This document shows positions 12,643 through 20,930 of a stretch of 21,977 bases of DNA, piece after piece. Made by a program: the position numbers and the translations under genes. This DNA is from Sphingobium sp. (GTDB lineage: Bacteria > Pseudomonadota > Alphaproteobacteria > Sphingomonadales > Sphingomonadaceae), in the NCBI GenBank assembly GCA_030148625.1, contig JASBTC010000447.1, positions 1-21,977 of the forward strand. The letters run 5' to 3'. The notes beneath the pieces are model-generated. The model was not told where the DNA came from and did not search any database. It saw only the letters and a program-made list of their open reading frames with translations. Position 1 is the stretch's first letter. The number at the start of each line of letters is the position of its first letter.

Positions 12643-15441
12643 TCAGAAGTTCACGCGCACGCCACCGCTGAAATATGTGCCCACGGCGTCGTAGAAGATC
12701 GGGCCACCCGTGCTGATCGGCGGTGCGCGATCGAACACATTGTTCACATTTCCGAACAGCGTGAATTTCCCGGCGATCCTGAACTGCGCGCCAAGATCCA
12801 GATAGGTTCTGGACTTCACCTTGTTGTTCACGAGGTTGACGTTGAGATGATCGTAGAGACCGCCGCCGACATAGCGCACCCGCGCATCGAGGCCGATCGA
12901 CTCGCCCTGATAGTTGAGGCTGAGCGTACCGCGCCATTTCGGCGTGGAATTGGCCGCATTCACGTCACCGGCCGTATCGACGCGCGCAACGCCGGTATCG
13001 AAGATGAAGGTCTTCACATAGGTGGCCAGCGCACGGATGCGCAGCGAGCCCGACATATCCTGTGCGATCGCGTTCATCGGCAGCACATATGACGCTTCGA
13101 AATCGAAGCCCTTATTTTGGAACGACGCGATGTTCTGCGCGTTCGATCGCACTTCAATCACGGTTTGCGTCGTCGGATCGCGGGTGATCCGATCGCACGC
13201 GGCCGTGCTGCCGTTCCGGCACGCCAATGTCAGGTTCGAGGGCGACAGCGTGGCGATCGCGCCGGCGATCCTGATATTGTAATAGTCGACCGAAAGATTG
13301 AAGCCGCGGATGAACGATGGCGTGAAGGCCGCGCCGAAAGTGATCGTCTTGCTGATCTCCGGCTTCAGGTCCGGATTGCCGCCCGAATAGCTCGTCACCT
13401 GCGCCGGTGCCTGGATATAGCCGGGAATCACGCCCTGACGTCCCACGAAATCCTGGTCGTTGACCGAACCGATGCCGATGCTGCGGACGGAAAACAGGTC
13501 GGTGATGGATGGTGCACGAATATCGCGTGATCGCGTGGCGCGTAGCGTCAGCGTATCGAACAGCCGCGCGGTGCCGCCAGCCTTCCATGACCAGATTCCG
13601 CCGCTGCGGCTATAATCAGAATAACGCGCCGCACCATTGAGATCGATTTTCGCGGTGCCCTCAACATCGAGTAGCGGCACCGCGATCTCGCCAAAGCCTT
13701 CCTTGACGTTGAAGCCGCCATTGACCGGATTGCCATAAAGGTTGAGCGGCCCGAACGCACCAGCGCGATCGAGCGTGCCGCTTTCCTGCACTTGTTCCTC
13801 GAATCGCGCTTCAGCGCCGACTACCACGGTGATCGGCCCAGCCCAGAGTGAGAACAGATCGCCCTGGATTTGCGCGGCCATCGCATCGAGCTTGGTGCGG
13901 ATATGGGTGCGTTGCGTGTCCATGACATAGTCGAGCGCCTCGGTCGAAGCGCCATAGCGCCCGAACAGGTTGAGCGGTCGGCACGCAGGATCATCGTTGG
14001 CAGGATTAGCGTCCGCGTTGATCGCACAGACAATTTGCCCACCGCTCGACACTGCGTTGATCGCCGCATTGTATCGCGAGACCACGCGTGCATTGGTTAC
14101 ATAGGGGCGGAAATCGACCTGACCGTGGCTGTAGTGAGCGTTGAACTTCCAGCGGCCGATATCGCCATCTATCCCGATCGCCCCTTCCTTCTGCTCGCGA
14201 ACGCCTTGATAGCCGAGTTCGAAGGCGCCATCGTAGAATTTGCCGAGCGTGAAGCTGGTTTCCCCGGCTGCGGCAAGCTGGGCGCGGATCGCGGGGGACA
14301 GGAACGGGTTGGTCGCCTGGATCGTCGTCGTCGCCGCCACGCCCGAATCGGCGAGCAGCCCGTAACTGGACGCGGATCGCCCATAGCTGCCCTGCGCCCA
14401 GACGCGCACGCCGCCAAGATCGTAGCTCAGCTGGCCAAAGGCGCTGATCCGCTCGACCGGCGTGGTCACCGCGATCGCGTCATAGGTTCCGACGCCATCC
14501 TCGCCGCCGATCATCTGCGCGGGAAAGCGCGATGTCGGGTTCGCTGAACTGGGCACCAGCGTGCCGCCGCGAAAGGCGCGAAGCGTGCCATCCTCGTTGA
14601 ACACCTGTCCGGCCAGGATTCCGCTCGTGATTAAGCCGGCGGACGCGCGGTCGCCGAAATTCACGTCGCGAACCAGCATCGTCCGCTGATCGGTCGTGCT
14701 CAGCGGATTGATGCGGACGATCTGCGCGCTGCCCAGATTGCGGCGCGAATTGCGATCGGGGATCGACTTGTCATTGACATATTCGGCCCCGAAGATGGCA
14801 TGGCCCCCGCCGCCAGCGAACGATGTGCCGTAGCTCAGGTCCGCGCCATAGCGCATGCCGTCGCCGCGCGACGAGATGCCGGTCAGCCCGCCGATACTCA
14901 GGCCTTCCAGCTTATCCTTCAGGATGATGTTGACGACGCCGGCGACCGCGTCGGAGCCATAGGCGGCGGACGCGCCGCCGGTCACCACTTCGACCCGCTC
15001 GATCATGTTGAGCGGCAGATAGTTGAGATTGTTGTTGCCGACGAAGCGGCGTCCGTTGAGCAATGTCAGCGTCCGCGCGGCGCCCAGGCCGCGAAGATCG
15101 ACGGGCGCATTGCCGCTGGATGTGTTGCCCACCGAAACCTGCGGGGTCGTGGTCGGCCTGAACTGCGGCGAGTCATTGAGGACCTGCTGCAGATTGGGCC
15201 GCGCGCCCTGACGAAGCTCGGTCGTGCCGATCACAGTGGTCGGCGTCGGCTGGTCGAAGCCGGCGCGTTCGATACGCGAACCAGTCACGACGATCTCGCT
15301 ATCGCCCTCGTTCGCCGCATTCCCTTGGTCCGGCGCCGCCTGTGCCAGCGCGCCGCCCGCCCATGCGAGCGATGCCGCCGTCGCCAGCGCCAGCATGCTG
15401 GCGCCCCGCCCCCAAATGCTCAATGCCCCGTATCCTTGCAT
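12643..15441 (-). CDS. Large TonB-dependent receptor
   Basis: This 932-residue outer-membrane receptor has a signal peptide (LALATAASLAWAGGALAQ, cleavage near residue 34) and a TonB-box-like SEIVVTGSRIERAG at 48-61. The plug domain spans about 60-175 (VDLRGLGAARTLTLLNGRR, IERVEVVTGGASAAYGSDAVAGVVNI). A long barrel ends in FSGGVRVNF with terminal Phe. The open frame extends to 16182, but ATG 15441 is the true start: GGAGG lies 5 bases before it, the signal peptide begins there, and the extension would run across a conserved promoter and into the divergent oxidoreductase gene. The VVTGSRI...TLTLLNGRR style marks the large-receptor class common in sphingomonads and Caulobacter for carbohydrates, peptides and other organic ligands. 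Its promoter cassette is shared with the oxidoreductase, and its copy elsewhere serves the aminotransferase, so uptake of an amino-acid-derived substrate is inferred. Confidence 0.92.
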   Translation of the reverse strand: MQGYGALSIWGRGASMLALATAASLAWAGGALAQAAPDQGNAANEGDSEIVVTGSRIERAGFDQPTPTTVIGTTELRQGARPNLQQVLNDSPQFRPTTTPQVSVGNTSSGNAPVDLRGLGAARTLTLLNGRRFVGNNNLNYLPLNMIERVEVVTGGASAAYGSDAVAGVVNIILKDKLEGLSIGGLTGISSRGDGMRYGADLSYGTSFAGGGGHAIFGAEYVNDKSIPDRNSRRNLGSAQIVRINPLSTTDQRTMLVRDVNFGDRASAGLITSGILAGQVFNEDGTLRAFRGGTLVPSSANPTSRFPAQMIGGEDGVGTYDAIAVTTPVERISAFGQLSYDLGGVRVWAQGSYGRSASSYGLLADSGVAATTTIQATNPFLSPAIRAQLAAAGETSFTLGKFYDGAFELGYQGVREQKEGAIGIDGDIGRWKFNAHYSHGQVDFRPYVTNARVVSRYNAAINAVSSGGQIVCAINADANPANDDPACRPLNLFGRYGASTEALDYVMDTQRTHIRTKLDAMAAQIQGDLFSLWAGPITVVVGAEARFEEQVQESGTLDRAGAFGPLNLYGNPVNGGFNVKEGFGEIAVPLLDVEGTAKIDLNGAARYSDYSRSGGIWSWKAGGTARLFDTLTLRATRSRDIRAPSITDLFSVRSIGIGSVNDQDFVGRQGVIPGYIQAPAQVTSYSGGNPDLKPEISKTITFGAAFTPSFIRGFNLSVDYYNIRIAGAIATLSPSNLTLACRNGSTAACDRITRDPTTQTVIEVRSNAQNIASFQNKGFDFEASYVLPMNAIAQDMSGSLRIRALATYVKTFIFDTGVARVDTAGDVNAANSTPKWRGTLSLNYQGESIGLDARVRYVGGGLYDHLNVNLVNNKVKSRTYLDLGAQFRIAGKFTLFGNVNNVFDRAPPISTGGPIFYDAVGTYFSGGVRVNF

Positions 15442-15528
15442 CCGTTCCTCCCTCTTGGTTGATCGCCTCCCGATCGCCGCTTCCGGCCCGGATCGATTAT
15501 CGGCCGGTTGCGGCATCCCCCGGTGCCG

Positions 15529-15557
15529 ATCTTCCCGATGGCGGCGATGATCGACAA
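15529..15557 (-). promoter_or_regulatory. Putative leftward promoter of the large receptor
   Basis: Read leftward, TTGTCG (15557-15552), 17 bases and GAAGAT (15534-15529) repeat the pair found in front of the aminotransferase. It would leave a leader of roughly 80 bases before ATG 15441. The palindrome overlaps the -35 as in copy A. Confidence 0.5.
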
Positions 15558-15569
15558 TCTCACAGATTG
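15555..15569. promoter_or_regulatory. Putative operator palindrome, copy B
   Basis: This is the same perfect inverted repeat CAATCT-CAC-AGATTG as at 10708-10722. It lies about 67 bp upstream of the rightward -35 and overlaps the leftward -35. Confidence 0.65.
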
Positions 15570-15628
15570 CAGGGGTTTCGGGGCGGCGGGCGCGCGCCGG
15601 GCCGCTACCTCTATGGTGTTTTGCATGG

Positions 15629-15657
15629 TTGTTGCGCACATCCACGCCCGGTAGCGC
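15629..15657 (+). promoter_or_regulatory. Putative rightward promoter of the oxidoreductase gene
   Basis: TTGTTG (15629-15634), a 17-base spacer and TAGCGC (15652-15657) match the rightward pair of copy A in sequence and spacing. The ATG of the oxidoreductase lies 58 bases downstream, after a GGAG ribosome binding site. Confidence 0.45.
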
Positions 15658-15714
15658 GATCAGGGTGACGACGAGCGGCGTTTGGGAACCGCAGGACAGT
15701 TGGAGAGAGAAAAA

Positions 15715-18700
15715 ATGGCATCCGCAGCCAAGGATCCGCAGGGACAACGTCCTGCCAGCTTGGACGACCGATGGACCGTCGACAGGGGCCGTATCCTGCT
15801 CAACGGCACCCAGGCGATCGTGCGCGTGCTGCTGGCGCAGCACGCCATCGATGCGGCGAACGGGCTGAACACCGCAGGCTATATCTCCGGCTATCGCGGG
15901 TCGCCGCTCGGCAATGTCGACACCACGCTCTGGTCGGTCGCCAGGCGGCTCGAGGCGGCGAACGTGGTTTTCCAGCCCGGCGTGAACGAGGATATCGCGG
16001 CGACGGCGGTGCGCGGCACGCAACAGATCGGCGCGGTGCCCGGCCAGAAATATGACGGCGTCTTCGCAGCCTGGTACGGCAAGGGGCCGGGCGTCGACCG
16101 GTCGGGCGATGCGCTGAAGCACGGCAATTTCGGCGGCGCGCACCGCCATGGCGGCGTCGCCATCTTCTACGGCGACGATCATGCCGGCAAATCATCGACG
16201 ATCGCGCATCACAGCGAACAGGCGATGGCGGCCGCCTTCATCCCCTCACTCTATCCCGCCAATGCCGCCGAGATCATCGATTACGGCCTGCTCGCCTATG
16301 CCATGTCGCGCTACAGCGGATCATGGGTGGGCATCAAATGCGTAACCGAAGTGGTTGAACAGACGGTGTCGGCCGATATCGACCTGCCCGGCTTCGCGCC
16401 CGTCACCCCGCCCTCTCCCCCGCTGCCGCCCGACGGCGTGCATGCCCAGTCCGGCGTCTTCAATCCGCTGGGCGAGGAACTGATCGTCGCCGATCACCGG
16501 CTGCCGCTGGTGCAGGACTTCGTCCGCGCCAACCGCATCGATCGCACGCTCTTCCGCGCCAAATCGCCGCGCCTCGGCATCGTCACCGCGGGCAAAAGCT
16601 ATAGCGACACCCGCCAGGCGCTGGAGCTTCTGGGCCTGGACGACCGATCGGCGGCACGGCTGGGGCTGTCGCTCTACAAGGTCGGCTGCATCTGGCCGCT
16701 CGAACCGGAGGGCATCGCCGAATTCGCCACCGGCCATGAAACCATCTTCGTCGTTGAGGAGAAAGTGAGCTTCGTCGAGGCGCAGATCGCATCGATCCTG
16801 GTCAACCGGCCCGAACGCCCGCACCTGATCGGCAAGCGTGACGAGGACGGGGCGATATTGATGTCGTCCGCCATGCCATTGGAACCGATCGCGATCGCGC
16901 TGGCGATCGCGGAGCGGCTGGACCGGCTGGGGATCGACGATCGCGCTATCCGCGCCGCGCGCAGGGCACTGGCGCCCAGGGCGGCGACAAGCACGGGCAA
17001 TGCCGCGCTGCCACGGCGCGCGCCCTATTTCTGCTCCGGCTGCCCGCACAGCCGATCGACCAAGATCCCCGCCGGCAGCATCAGCATGACCGGCATCGGC
17101 TGCCATACGATGGCGACCTTCGTGCGGCCGAAAGAGGCGCTTCTTCCCACGCATATGGGTGCCGAAGGCACCAACTGGATCGGCATGGCCCCGTTCAGCG
17201 AGACCAAGCATATCTTCCAGAATATGGGCGACGGCACCTATTATCATTCGGGTCTGCTCGCCATCCGTGCCGCAATCGCCTCCGGCGTCAACATCACCTA
17301 CAAGATCCTCTACAACGACGCCGTCGCCATGACCGGCGGGCAACCCGTCGATGGCCCGATCTCGGTGGCCGAGATCGCGCAGCAGGTGGCGCATGAAGGC
17401 GTACGCACGATCATCCTGGTCAGCGACAATCCCGACGCGCATCGCGGCAATGCCGAGTTGCCCGCCGGCATCCGGATCGAGCATCGCGACAGCCTGGACA
17501 GCGTCCAGCGCGAGCTGCGCGAGATTCCCGGCTGCACCGTGCTGATCTACGAACAGACCTGCGCGGCGGAGAAACGGCGGCGGCGCAAGCGCGGCCTTTA
17601 TCCCGATCCGCCCAAGCGGCTCTTCATCTCCAAGGCGGTGTGCGAGGGCTGCGGCGACTGCTCGGTCCAGTCGACCTGCGTCAGCCTGGCCCCGGTCGAA
17701 ACCGAATTCGGCACCAAGCGCCGCATCGACCAGTCGAGCTGCAACAAGGATTATAGCTGTCTGAACGGCTTCTGCCCCAGTTTCATCACCGTCCATGGCG
17801 CCGAACCGCGCAAGCGCGAGCGGCTCGATTTCGACACGACCCTGCTCGACAGCCTGCCCGACACGCCGATCGCGCCGATCGCGGGCGGCACCTACAACAT
17901 CATGGTCGCCGGCATCGGCGGCACCGGCGTGATTACCGTCGCCGCGATCATCGGCATGGCCGCGCATCTGGAAGGGCGCGCGGCATCGATGTTCGACATG
18001 ACCGGGCTGGCGCAGAAGAACGGCGCCGTGTTCAGCCATATCCGCCTGGCCGACACGCCCGAACGCATCTCCAGCCAGAAGATCGGCCGGCGCGAAACCG
18101 ACGTCCTGCTCGCCTTCGATCTCGTCGCCGCGCTCTCCGACGAAGCGGCATCCACGCTGGAACCTGGCCGCAGCCGCGCGCTCGTCAATAGCGATGTCAC
18201 CTCGACAGTGGCGTTCCAGTTCGATCGCAACGCGACGGTCGACAGCGGCGCGCTGGTGCAAAGGCTGACCGCGCTGATCGGCGAGGACGCGATCCAGCGA
18301 ATCGATGCGACCGCACTGGCGACCGAGATCCTTGGGGACAGCATCGCCGCCAATCTGTTCATGGTCGGCGTCGCCGCGCAGCGCGGCCTGCTGCCCGTGG
18401 GCACCGCCGCGATCGAACAGGCCGTCACGCTCAACAACACCGCGGTGGCGTTCAACCTGATGGCGTTCCGGCTCGGCCGCCTCTATGCCGAGCAGCCCGA
18501 TCGGGTGGCGGCGATGCGGCGTAGCGAAGCGGCACCGCAACCCGATCATTCGCTCGACGCGGTCATCGCGGCCCGCAGCGCGCATCTGACCGATTATCAG
18601 GGCGAAGCCTATGCCCGCCGCTATCGCGACCTGGTGGACCGCGTTCGCCAGATCGAGCGGGCCACCCTGCCGGAGAGCGACGCGCTGACCATGGCGGTCG

Positions 18701-19185
18701 CGCGCAACTACGCAAAATTGCTCGCCTACAAGGACGAATATGAAGTGGCGCGGCTGCTGACGCATCCGTCGCTTCGGGCCGAACTCGACCGGACCTTCGC
18801 CGATGGCGCAAAGCTGTCGTTCAATCTGGCGCCGCCGATGCTGCCCGGCCGGACTCCGGACGGCCGCCCGCGCAAGCGCGAATTCGGCGCAGCCAAGCTG
18901 CGTCCGTTCCTGAAGCTGCTGGCATCGGCCAAGGGGCTGCGCGGCACCGCCTTCGATCCGTTCGGCCGCACCGCCGAGCGCCGTATGGAACGGCGCCTGA
19001 TCGCCGATTATGAAGCACTGGTGGAAACCGCATTGCAGCGGCTGACGCCAGACACCCACGGATCGGCGACGCAATTGCTGAGCCTGGCGGACATGATCCG
19101 GGGCTTCGGACCGGTCAAGGAAGCGGCGGTCGCGACCTATCAGGCGAAGATCGCAGAACAGGAGGGCGTAGCTGCGGGCGCTTGA
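15715..19185 (+). CDS. Indolepyruvate ferredoxin oxidoreductase, fused alpha-beta form
   Basis: This 1156-residue thiamine-diphosphate enzyme should oxidise arylpyruvates with CoA to arylacetyl-CoA and CO2, passing electrons to ferredoxin or a related acceptor. In order: an N-terminal pyruvate-binding-like domain (AGYISGYRGSPLGNVD); the FCSGCPHS and GIGCHTM segments (about 440-465) and thiamine-binding GDGTYYHSG...NDAVAMTGGQ (about 505-545); an iron-sulfur region CEGCGDC...TC from C643 with NKDYSCLNGFCPSF; a gamma-type domain with AGIGGTGVITV near 733 and FDMTGLAQKNGAVFSHIR; and a C-terminal domain of the DUF6537 type. The two-subunit archaeal enzyme is fused here, as is usual in aerobic proteobacteria. 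ATG 15715 follows GGAG at a good distance; an upstream TTG adds 11 unsupported residues. Substrate (indole-, phenyl- or hydroxyphenyl-pyruvate, or a branched-chain keto acid) is not readable. The aminotransferase at 9479-10660, under the same promoter cassette, is the likely supplier. Confidence 0.93.
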   Translation: MASAAKDPQGQRPASLDDRWTVDRGRILLNGTQAIVRVLLAQHAIDAANGLNTAGYISGYRGSPLGNVDTTLWSVARRLEAANVVFQPGVNEDIAATAVRGTQQIGAVPGQKYDGVFAAWYGKGPGVDRSGDALKHGNFGGAHRHGGVAIFYGDDHAGKSSTIAHHSEQAMAAAFIPSLYPANAAEIIDYGLLAYAMSRYSGSWVGIKCVTEVVEQTVSADIDLPGFAPVTPPSPPLPPDGVHAQSGVFNPLGEELIVADHRLPLVQDFVRANRIDRTLFRAKSPRLGIVTAGKSYSDTRQALELLGLDDRSAARLGLSLYKVGCIWPLEPEGIAEFATGHETIFVVEEKVSFVEAQIASILVNRPERPHLIGKRDEDGAILMSSAMPLEPIAIALAIAERLDRLGIDDRAIRAARRALAPRAATSTGNAALPRRAPYFCSGCPHSRSTKIPAGSISMTGIGCHTMATFVRPKEALLPTHMGAEGTNWIGMAPFSETKHIFQNMGDGTYYHSGLLAIRAAIASGVNITYKILYNDAVAMTGGQPVDGPISVAEIAQQVAHEGVRTIILVSDNPDAHRGNAELPAGIRIEHRDSLDSVQRELREIPGCTVLIYEQTCAAEKRRRRKRGLYPDPPKRLFISKAVCEGCGDCSVQSTCVSLAPVETEFGTKRRIDQSSCNKDYSCLNGFCPSFITVHGAEPRKRERLDFDTTLLDSLPDTPIAPIAGGTYNIMVAGIGGTGVITVAAIIGMAAHLEGRAASMFDMTGLAQKNGAVFSHIRLADTPERISSQKIGRRETDVLLAFDLVAALSDEAASTLEPGRSRALVNSDVTSTVAFQFDRNATVDSGALVQRLTALIGEDAIQRIDATALATEILGDSIAANLFMVGVAAQRGLLPVGTAAIEQAVTLNNTAVAFNLMAFRLGRLYAEQPDRVAAMRRSEAAPQPDHSLDAVIAARSAHLTDYQGEAYARRYRDLVDRVRQIERATLPESDALTMAVARNYAKLLAYKDEYEVARLLTHPSLRAELDRTFADGAKLSFNLAPPMLPGRTPDGRPRKREFGAAKLRPFLKLLASAKGLRGTAFDPFGRTAERRMERRLIADYEALVETALQRLTPDTHGSATQLLSLADMIRGFGPVKEAAVATYQAKIAEQEGVAAGA

Positions 19186-19383
19186 TCCGCCATATCGCTT
19201 CTGGGTCTTCCGACCGACGTCAACTCCTCGCACCTGCGCGGGCCGGCGACGGCGCCGACCGTGATCCGGGCGAGCCTCACTTCCGGATCGTTCAGCATGT
19301 GGTTCGAAAATGGCTGGGATCTGGAAACGAATGGCGCAGGATGTCGCCATGACAAACTGACCGCTTCCGCGGAAATCGAATAA
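19186..19383 (+). pseudogene. Remnant resembling an arginase/agmatinase N-terminus
   Basis: Directly after the oxidoreductase stop, and in the same frame, an open stretch without a start codon reads LLGLPTDVNSSHLRGPA, then PTVIRASLTSGSFSMWFENG and WDLETN before degenerating and stopping at 19381-19383. The order GxPTD-NSS-x-RGPA-AP-xIR-xAL-S-S-W-E-G-DL is what I recall for the N-terminus of ureohydrolase-family proteins (arginase, agmatinase, formimidoylglutamase). The metal-binding core is absent. It therefore looks like the first 45-50 residues of a deleted gene that once followed the oxidoreductase. Recognition is from memory of the family pattern. Confidence 0.5.
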
Positions 19384-19449
19384 GGCGGCTCGATCCGAAC
19401 CGCGTGTCGCTCACGAACTCGAAGCCGCCGCCCGCGCATACCGAAAGCA
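19384..19449. other. Short gap before the MFS stop
   Basis: No gene, hairpin with U-tract or recognisable site is visible between the remnant and the convergent transporter stop. The palindrome TTCCGCGGAA at 19365-19374 just before it has no loop. Neither the oxidoreductase nor the transporter has a clear intrinsic terminator here. Confidence 0.4.
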
Positions 19450-20730
19450 TCAAGACCGCCGCGCTTCGAGCCGCGCCAGATCGGCCACGAGACTGCGCGA
19501 CGCCCGCCAATAGGCGAAAATCGCGCAGATGCTGGCGCCAACACCGGCCAGCAGCGCATAGCGCAGGGAATCATTGCCGTAGCGCGGCGCGAGCGTGTCG
19601 CTGAGGATGCCGATCACCTGCGGCCCCAGCCCCAATCCGATGAGATTACCGATGAAAAGCTGGATCGCCGCCGCCCGGGCGCGCATCTTGGGCGGCGCCA
19701 GCATCTGGATGGTTGCGATGCAGGGGCCGATATAGACGGCGCTGACCGACAGTGGCACGATCGCCGCCGCAACCGCGACCGTGATGCTCGGCGCGAGCAG
19801 GAACAGCGGCCAGAAAGGCAGCGCGAGCAGGATGCCGACGATCGGCACCCGCATGTACCAGCGCACGTCCCGCCGGCCGAGCCAATCGACCATCATCCCC
19901 GCGCCGAAAGTGCATAATCCGCCACCGACCCCGAGGATCAAGGCGAAGATGGTTCCCACCTGCTGCGTATCGAGGCCGTGCGAGCGCATCAGGAACGCCG
20001 GAACGAAGGTGGCGACGCCATATCCGGCAAACGCGCTGAGACCGCTGCCCAGAACCAGCCAGCAATAGGCGCGCTGCCCGCGCAGAAACCGCACGCTGTC
20101 GGCCAGCGACGGCGTATCGCCGTCCTGGGGCGATGTCTGGCGCGCCGGTTCGCGCCCCTTCATGAAGAAAAGCGGCGCCAGCACCAGCCCGGGCACTCCC
20201 GCCCAGAGAAACGCGGCACGCCAGCCAAAACGATGGGCGATCCAGCCGCCCGCGAGGAATGCGACCATGATTCCGATATTGACGCCCACGGCGTAGAGCG
20301 CCTGTGCCCGGCCGCGCGCTTCCGGCGGAAAAAGGTCGGTGATCATCGATTGCGAGGCCGGGCCCGTCCCCGCCTCTCCCACGCCGGTCAGCACGCGCGC
20401 CGCCACGAGCTGCCAGAACTGCACGACCAGTCCGCAAGCCGCCGTCGCCAGGCTGAAGCACAGCAAAGCGGCGCCGATGATATGCGCGCGGTTGCGGCTG
20501 TCCGCCAGGATCGCGATCGGAACGCCCATAGTGGCGTAGAACAGCGCGAATGCCGGCCCGGCCAGCAGGCCGAGCATGGCATCGCTCAAGCCGAAGTCAT
20601 GCTTGATCGGTTCGAGCAGGATGGCGAGGATCTGGCGATCGACATAATTGACGGCATAGGTCGCGCTGAGCAGCACAAGCAGCATGGCGCGCTGCGGATG
20701 CCCGCCTTCGTTCGAAATCGCAGCACCCAT
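19450..20730 (-). CDS. MFS transporter, spinster-like
   Basis: This 426-residue protein has about twelve hydrophobic segments and the major-facilitator signatures NYVDRQILAILLEPIK in the first helix, a loop 2-3 region ILADSRNR, and RVLTGVGEAGTGPASQSMI in helix 4. The NYVDRQ and GVGEAG elements place it with the spinster-like organic-anion branch abundant in sphingomonad catabolic clusters. ATG 20730 is supported by GGAG about 7 bases upstream. It is divergent from the DUF1611/DgcN-like gene, 200 bp apart, with a palindrome in between. Substrate is unknown; inner-membrane uptake of an amino-acid derivative made available by the exported enzymes is an inference. Confidence 0.9.
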   Translation of the reverse strand: MGAAISNEGGHPQRAMLLVLLSATYAVNYVDRQILAILLEPIKHDFGLSDAMLGLLAGPAFALFYATMGVPIAILADSRNRAHIIGAALLCFSLATAACGLVVQFWQLVAARVLTGVGEAGTGPASQSMITDLFPPEARGRAQALYAVGVNIGIMVAFLAGGWIAHRFGWRAAFLWAGVPGLVLAPLFFMKGREPARQTSPQDGDTPSLADSVRFLRGQRAYCWLVLGSGLSAFAGYGVATFVPAFLMRSHGLDTQQVGTIFALILGVGGGLCTFGAGMMVDWLGRRDVRWYMRVPIVGILLALPFWPLFLLAPSITVAVAAAIVPLSVSAVYIGPCIATIQMLAPPKMRARAAAIQLFIGNLIGLGLGPQVIGILSDTLAPRYGNDSLRYALLAGVGASICAIFAYWRASRSLVADLARLEARRS

Positions 20731-20837
20731 GTCCCGTCTCCGCCCAGTGTCCCCTTACTCTAGCGTCGCCGGCAATCGCGACCATGCAGGAACGGGCGCC
20801 ATCTTCTCATCACGGATCGTCATGCCCGCCCGGTGCC

Positions 20838-20859
20838 GGAACCGTACAGATTCGGTTCC
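20838..20859. promoter_or_regulatory. Candidate operator between MFS and DgcN-like genes
   Basis: GGAACCG (20838-20844) and CGGTTCC (20853-20859) are perfect 7-bp arms with an 8-base spacer. An overlapping pair CCGTA (20842-20846) and TACGG (20860-20864) adds alternative symmetry. It lies 71 bp before the rightward ATG and 107 bp before the leftward ATG, as expected for a shared operator. It does not resemble the CAATCT palindrome, so control here is probably separate. Confidence 0.5.
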
Positions 20860-20930
20860 ATACGGCTAAGCATCCCGCCCCCGGCTCGGCCACCAACGGG
20901 CACGATCACAGTCAGCCGAGGATTCGAACC

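Larger units (their letters stand above)
15525..15657. repeat. Duplicated divergent-promoter cassette, copy B
   Basis: This second copy of the cassette lies between the large receptor (leftward) and the oxidoreductase (rightward). Block 1 is at 15525-15574 and block 2 at 15609-15637, followed by TAGCGC at 15652-15657. Order, orientation and spacing inside each block match copy A. The gap between palindrome and CTCTATGGT is 39 bases here and 29 in copy A. The coding sequences on either side of the two copies are unrelated, so only the control region is shared. Confidence 0.85.

Noticed and set aside
10678..15657. The duplicated intergenic element as ends of a mobile element flanking 10.8-15.6 kb
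   Set aside because: The copies are direct and internally structured like promoters, there is no transposase or target duplication, and both lie precisely in divergent gene gaps.
15442..16182. A 247-residue N-terminal extension of the large receptor
   Set aside because: It would cover the conserved promoter cassette and the start of the divergent oxidoreductase. The signal peptide and GGAGG site mark ATG 15441 as the start.
16321..19350. A 1009-codon open frame on the minus strand opposite the oxidoreductase
   Set aside because: The plus-strand gene has intact thiamine-binding and iron-sulfur motifs. The antisense frame has the typical shadow composition and no start signal.
19292..19510. 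A short minus-strand frame with the phrase GGFEFVSDTRFGSS that looked protein-like
   Set aside because: It overlaps the transporter end and the ureohydrolase-like remnant, and I could not connect it to a family.
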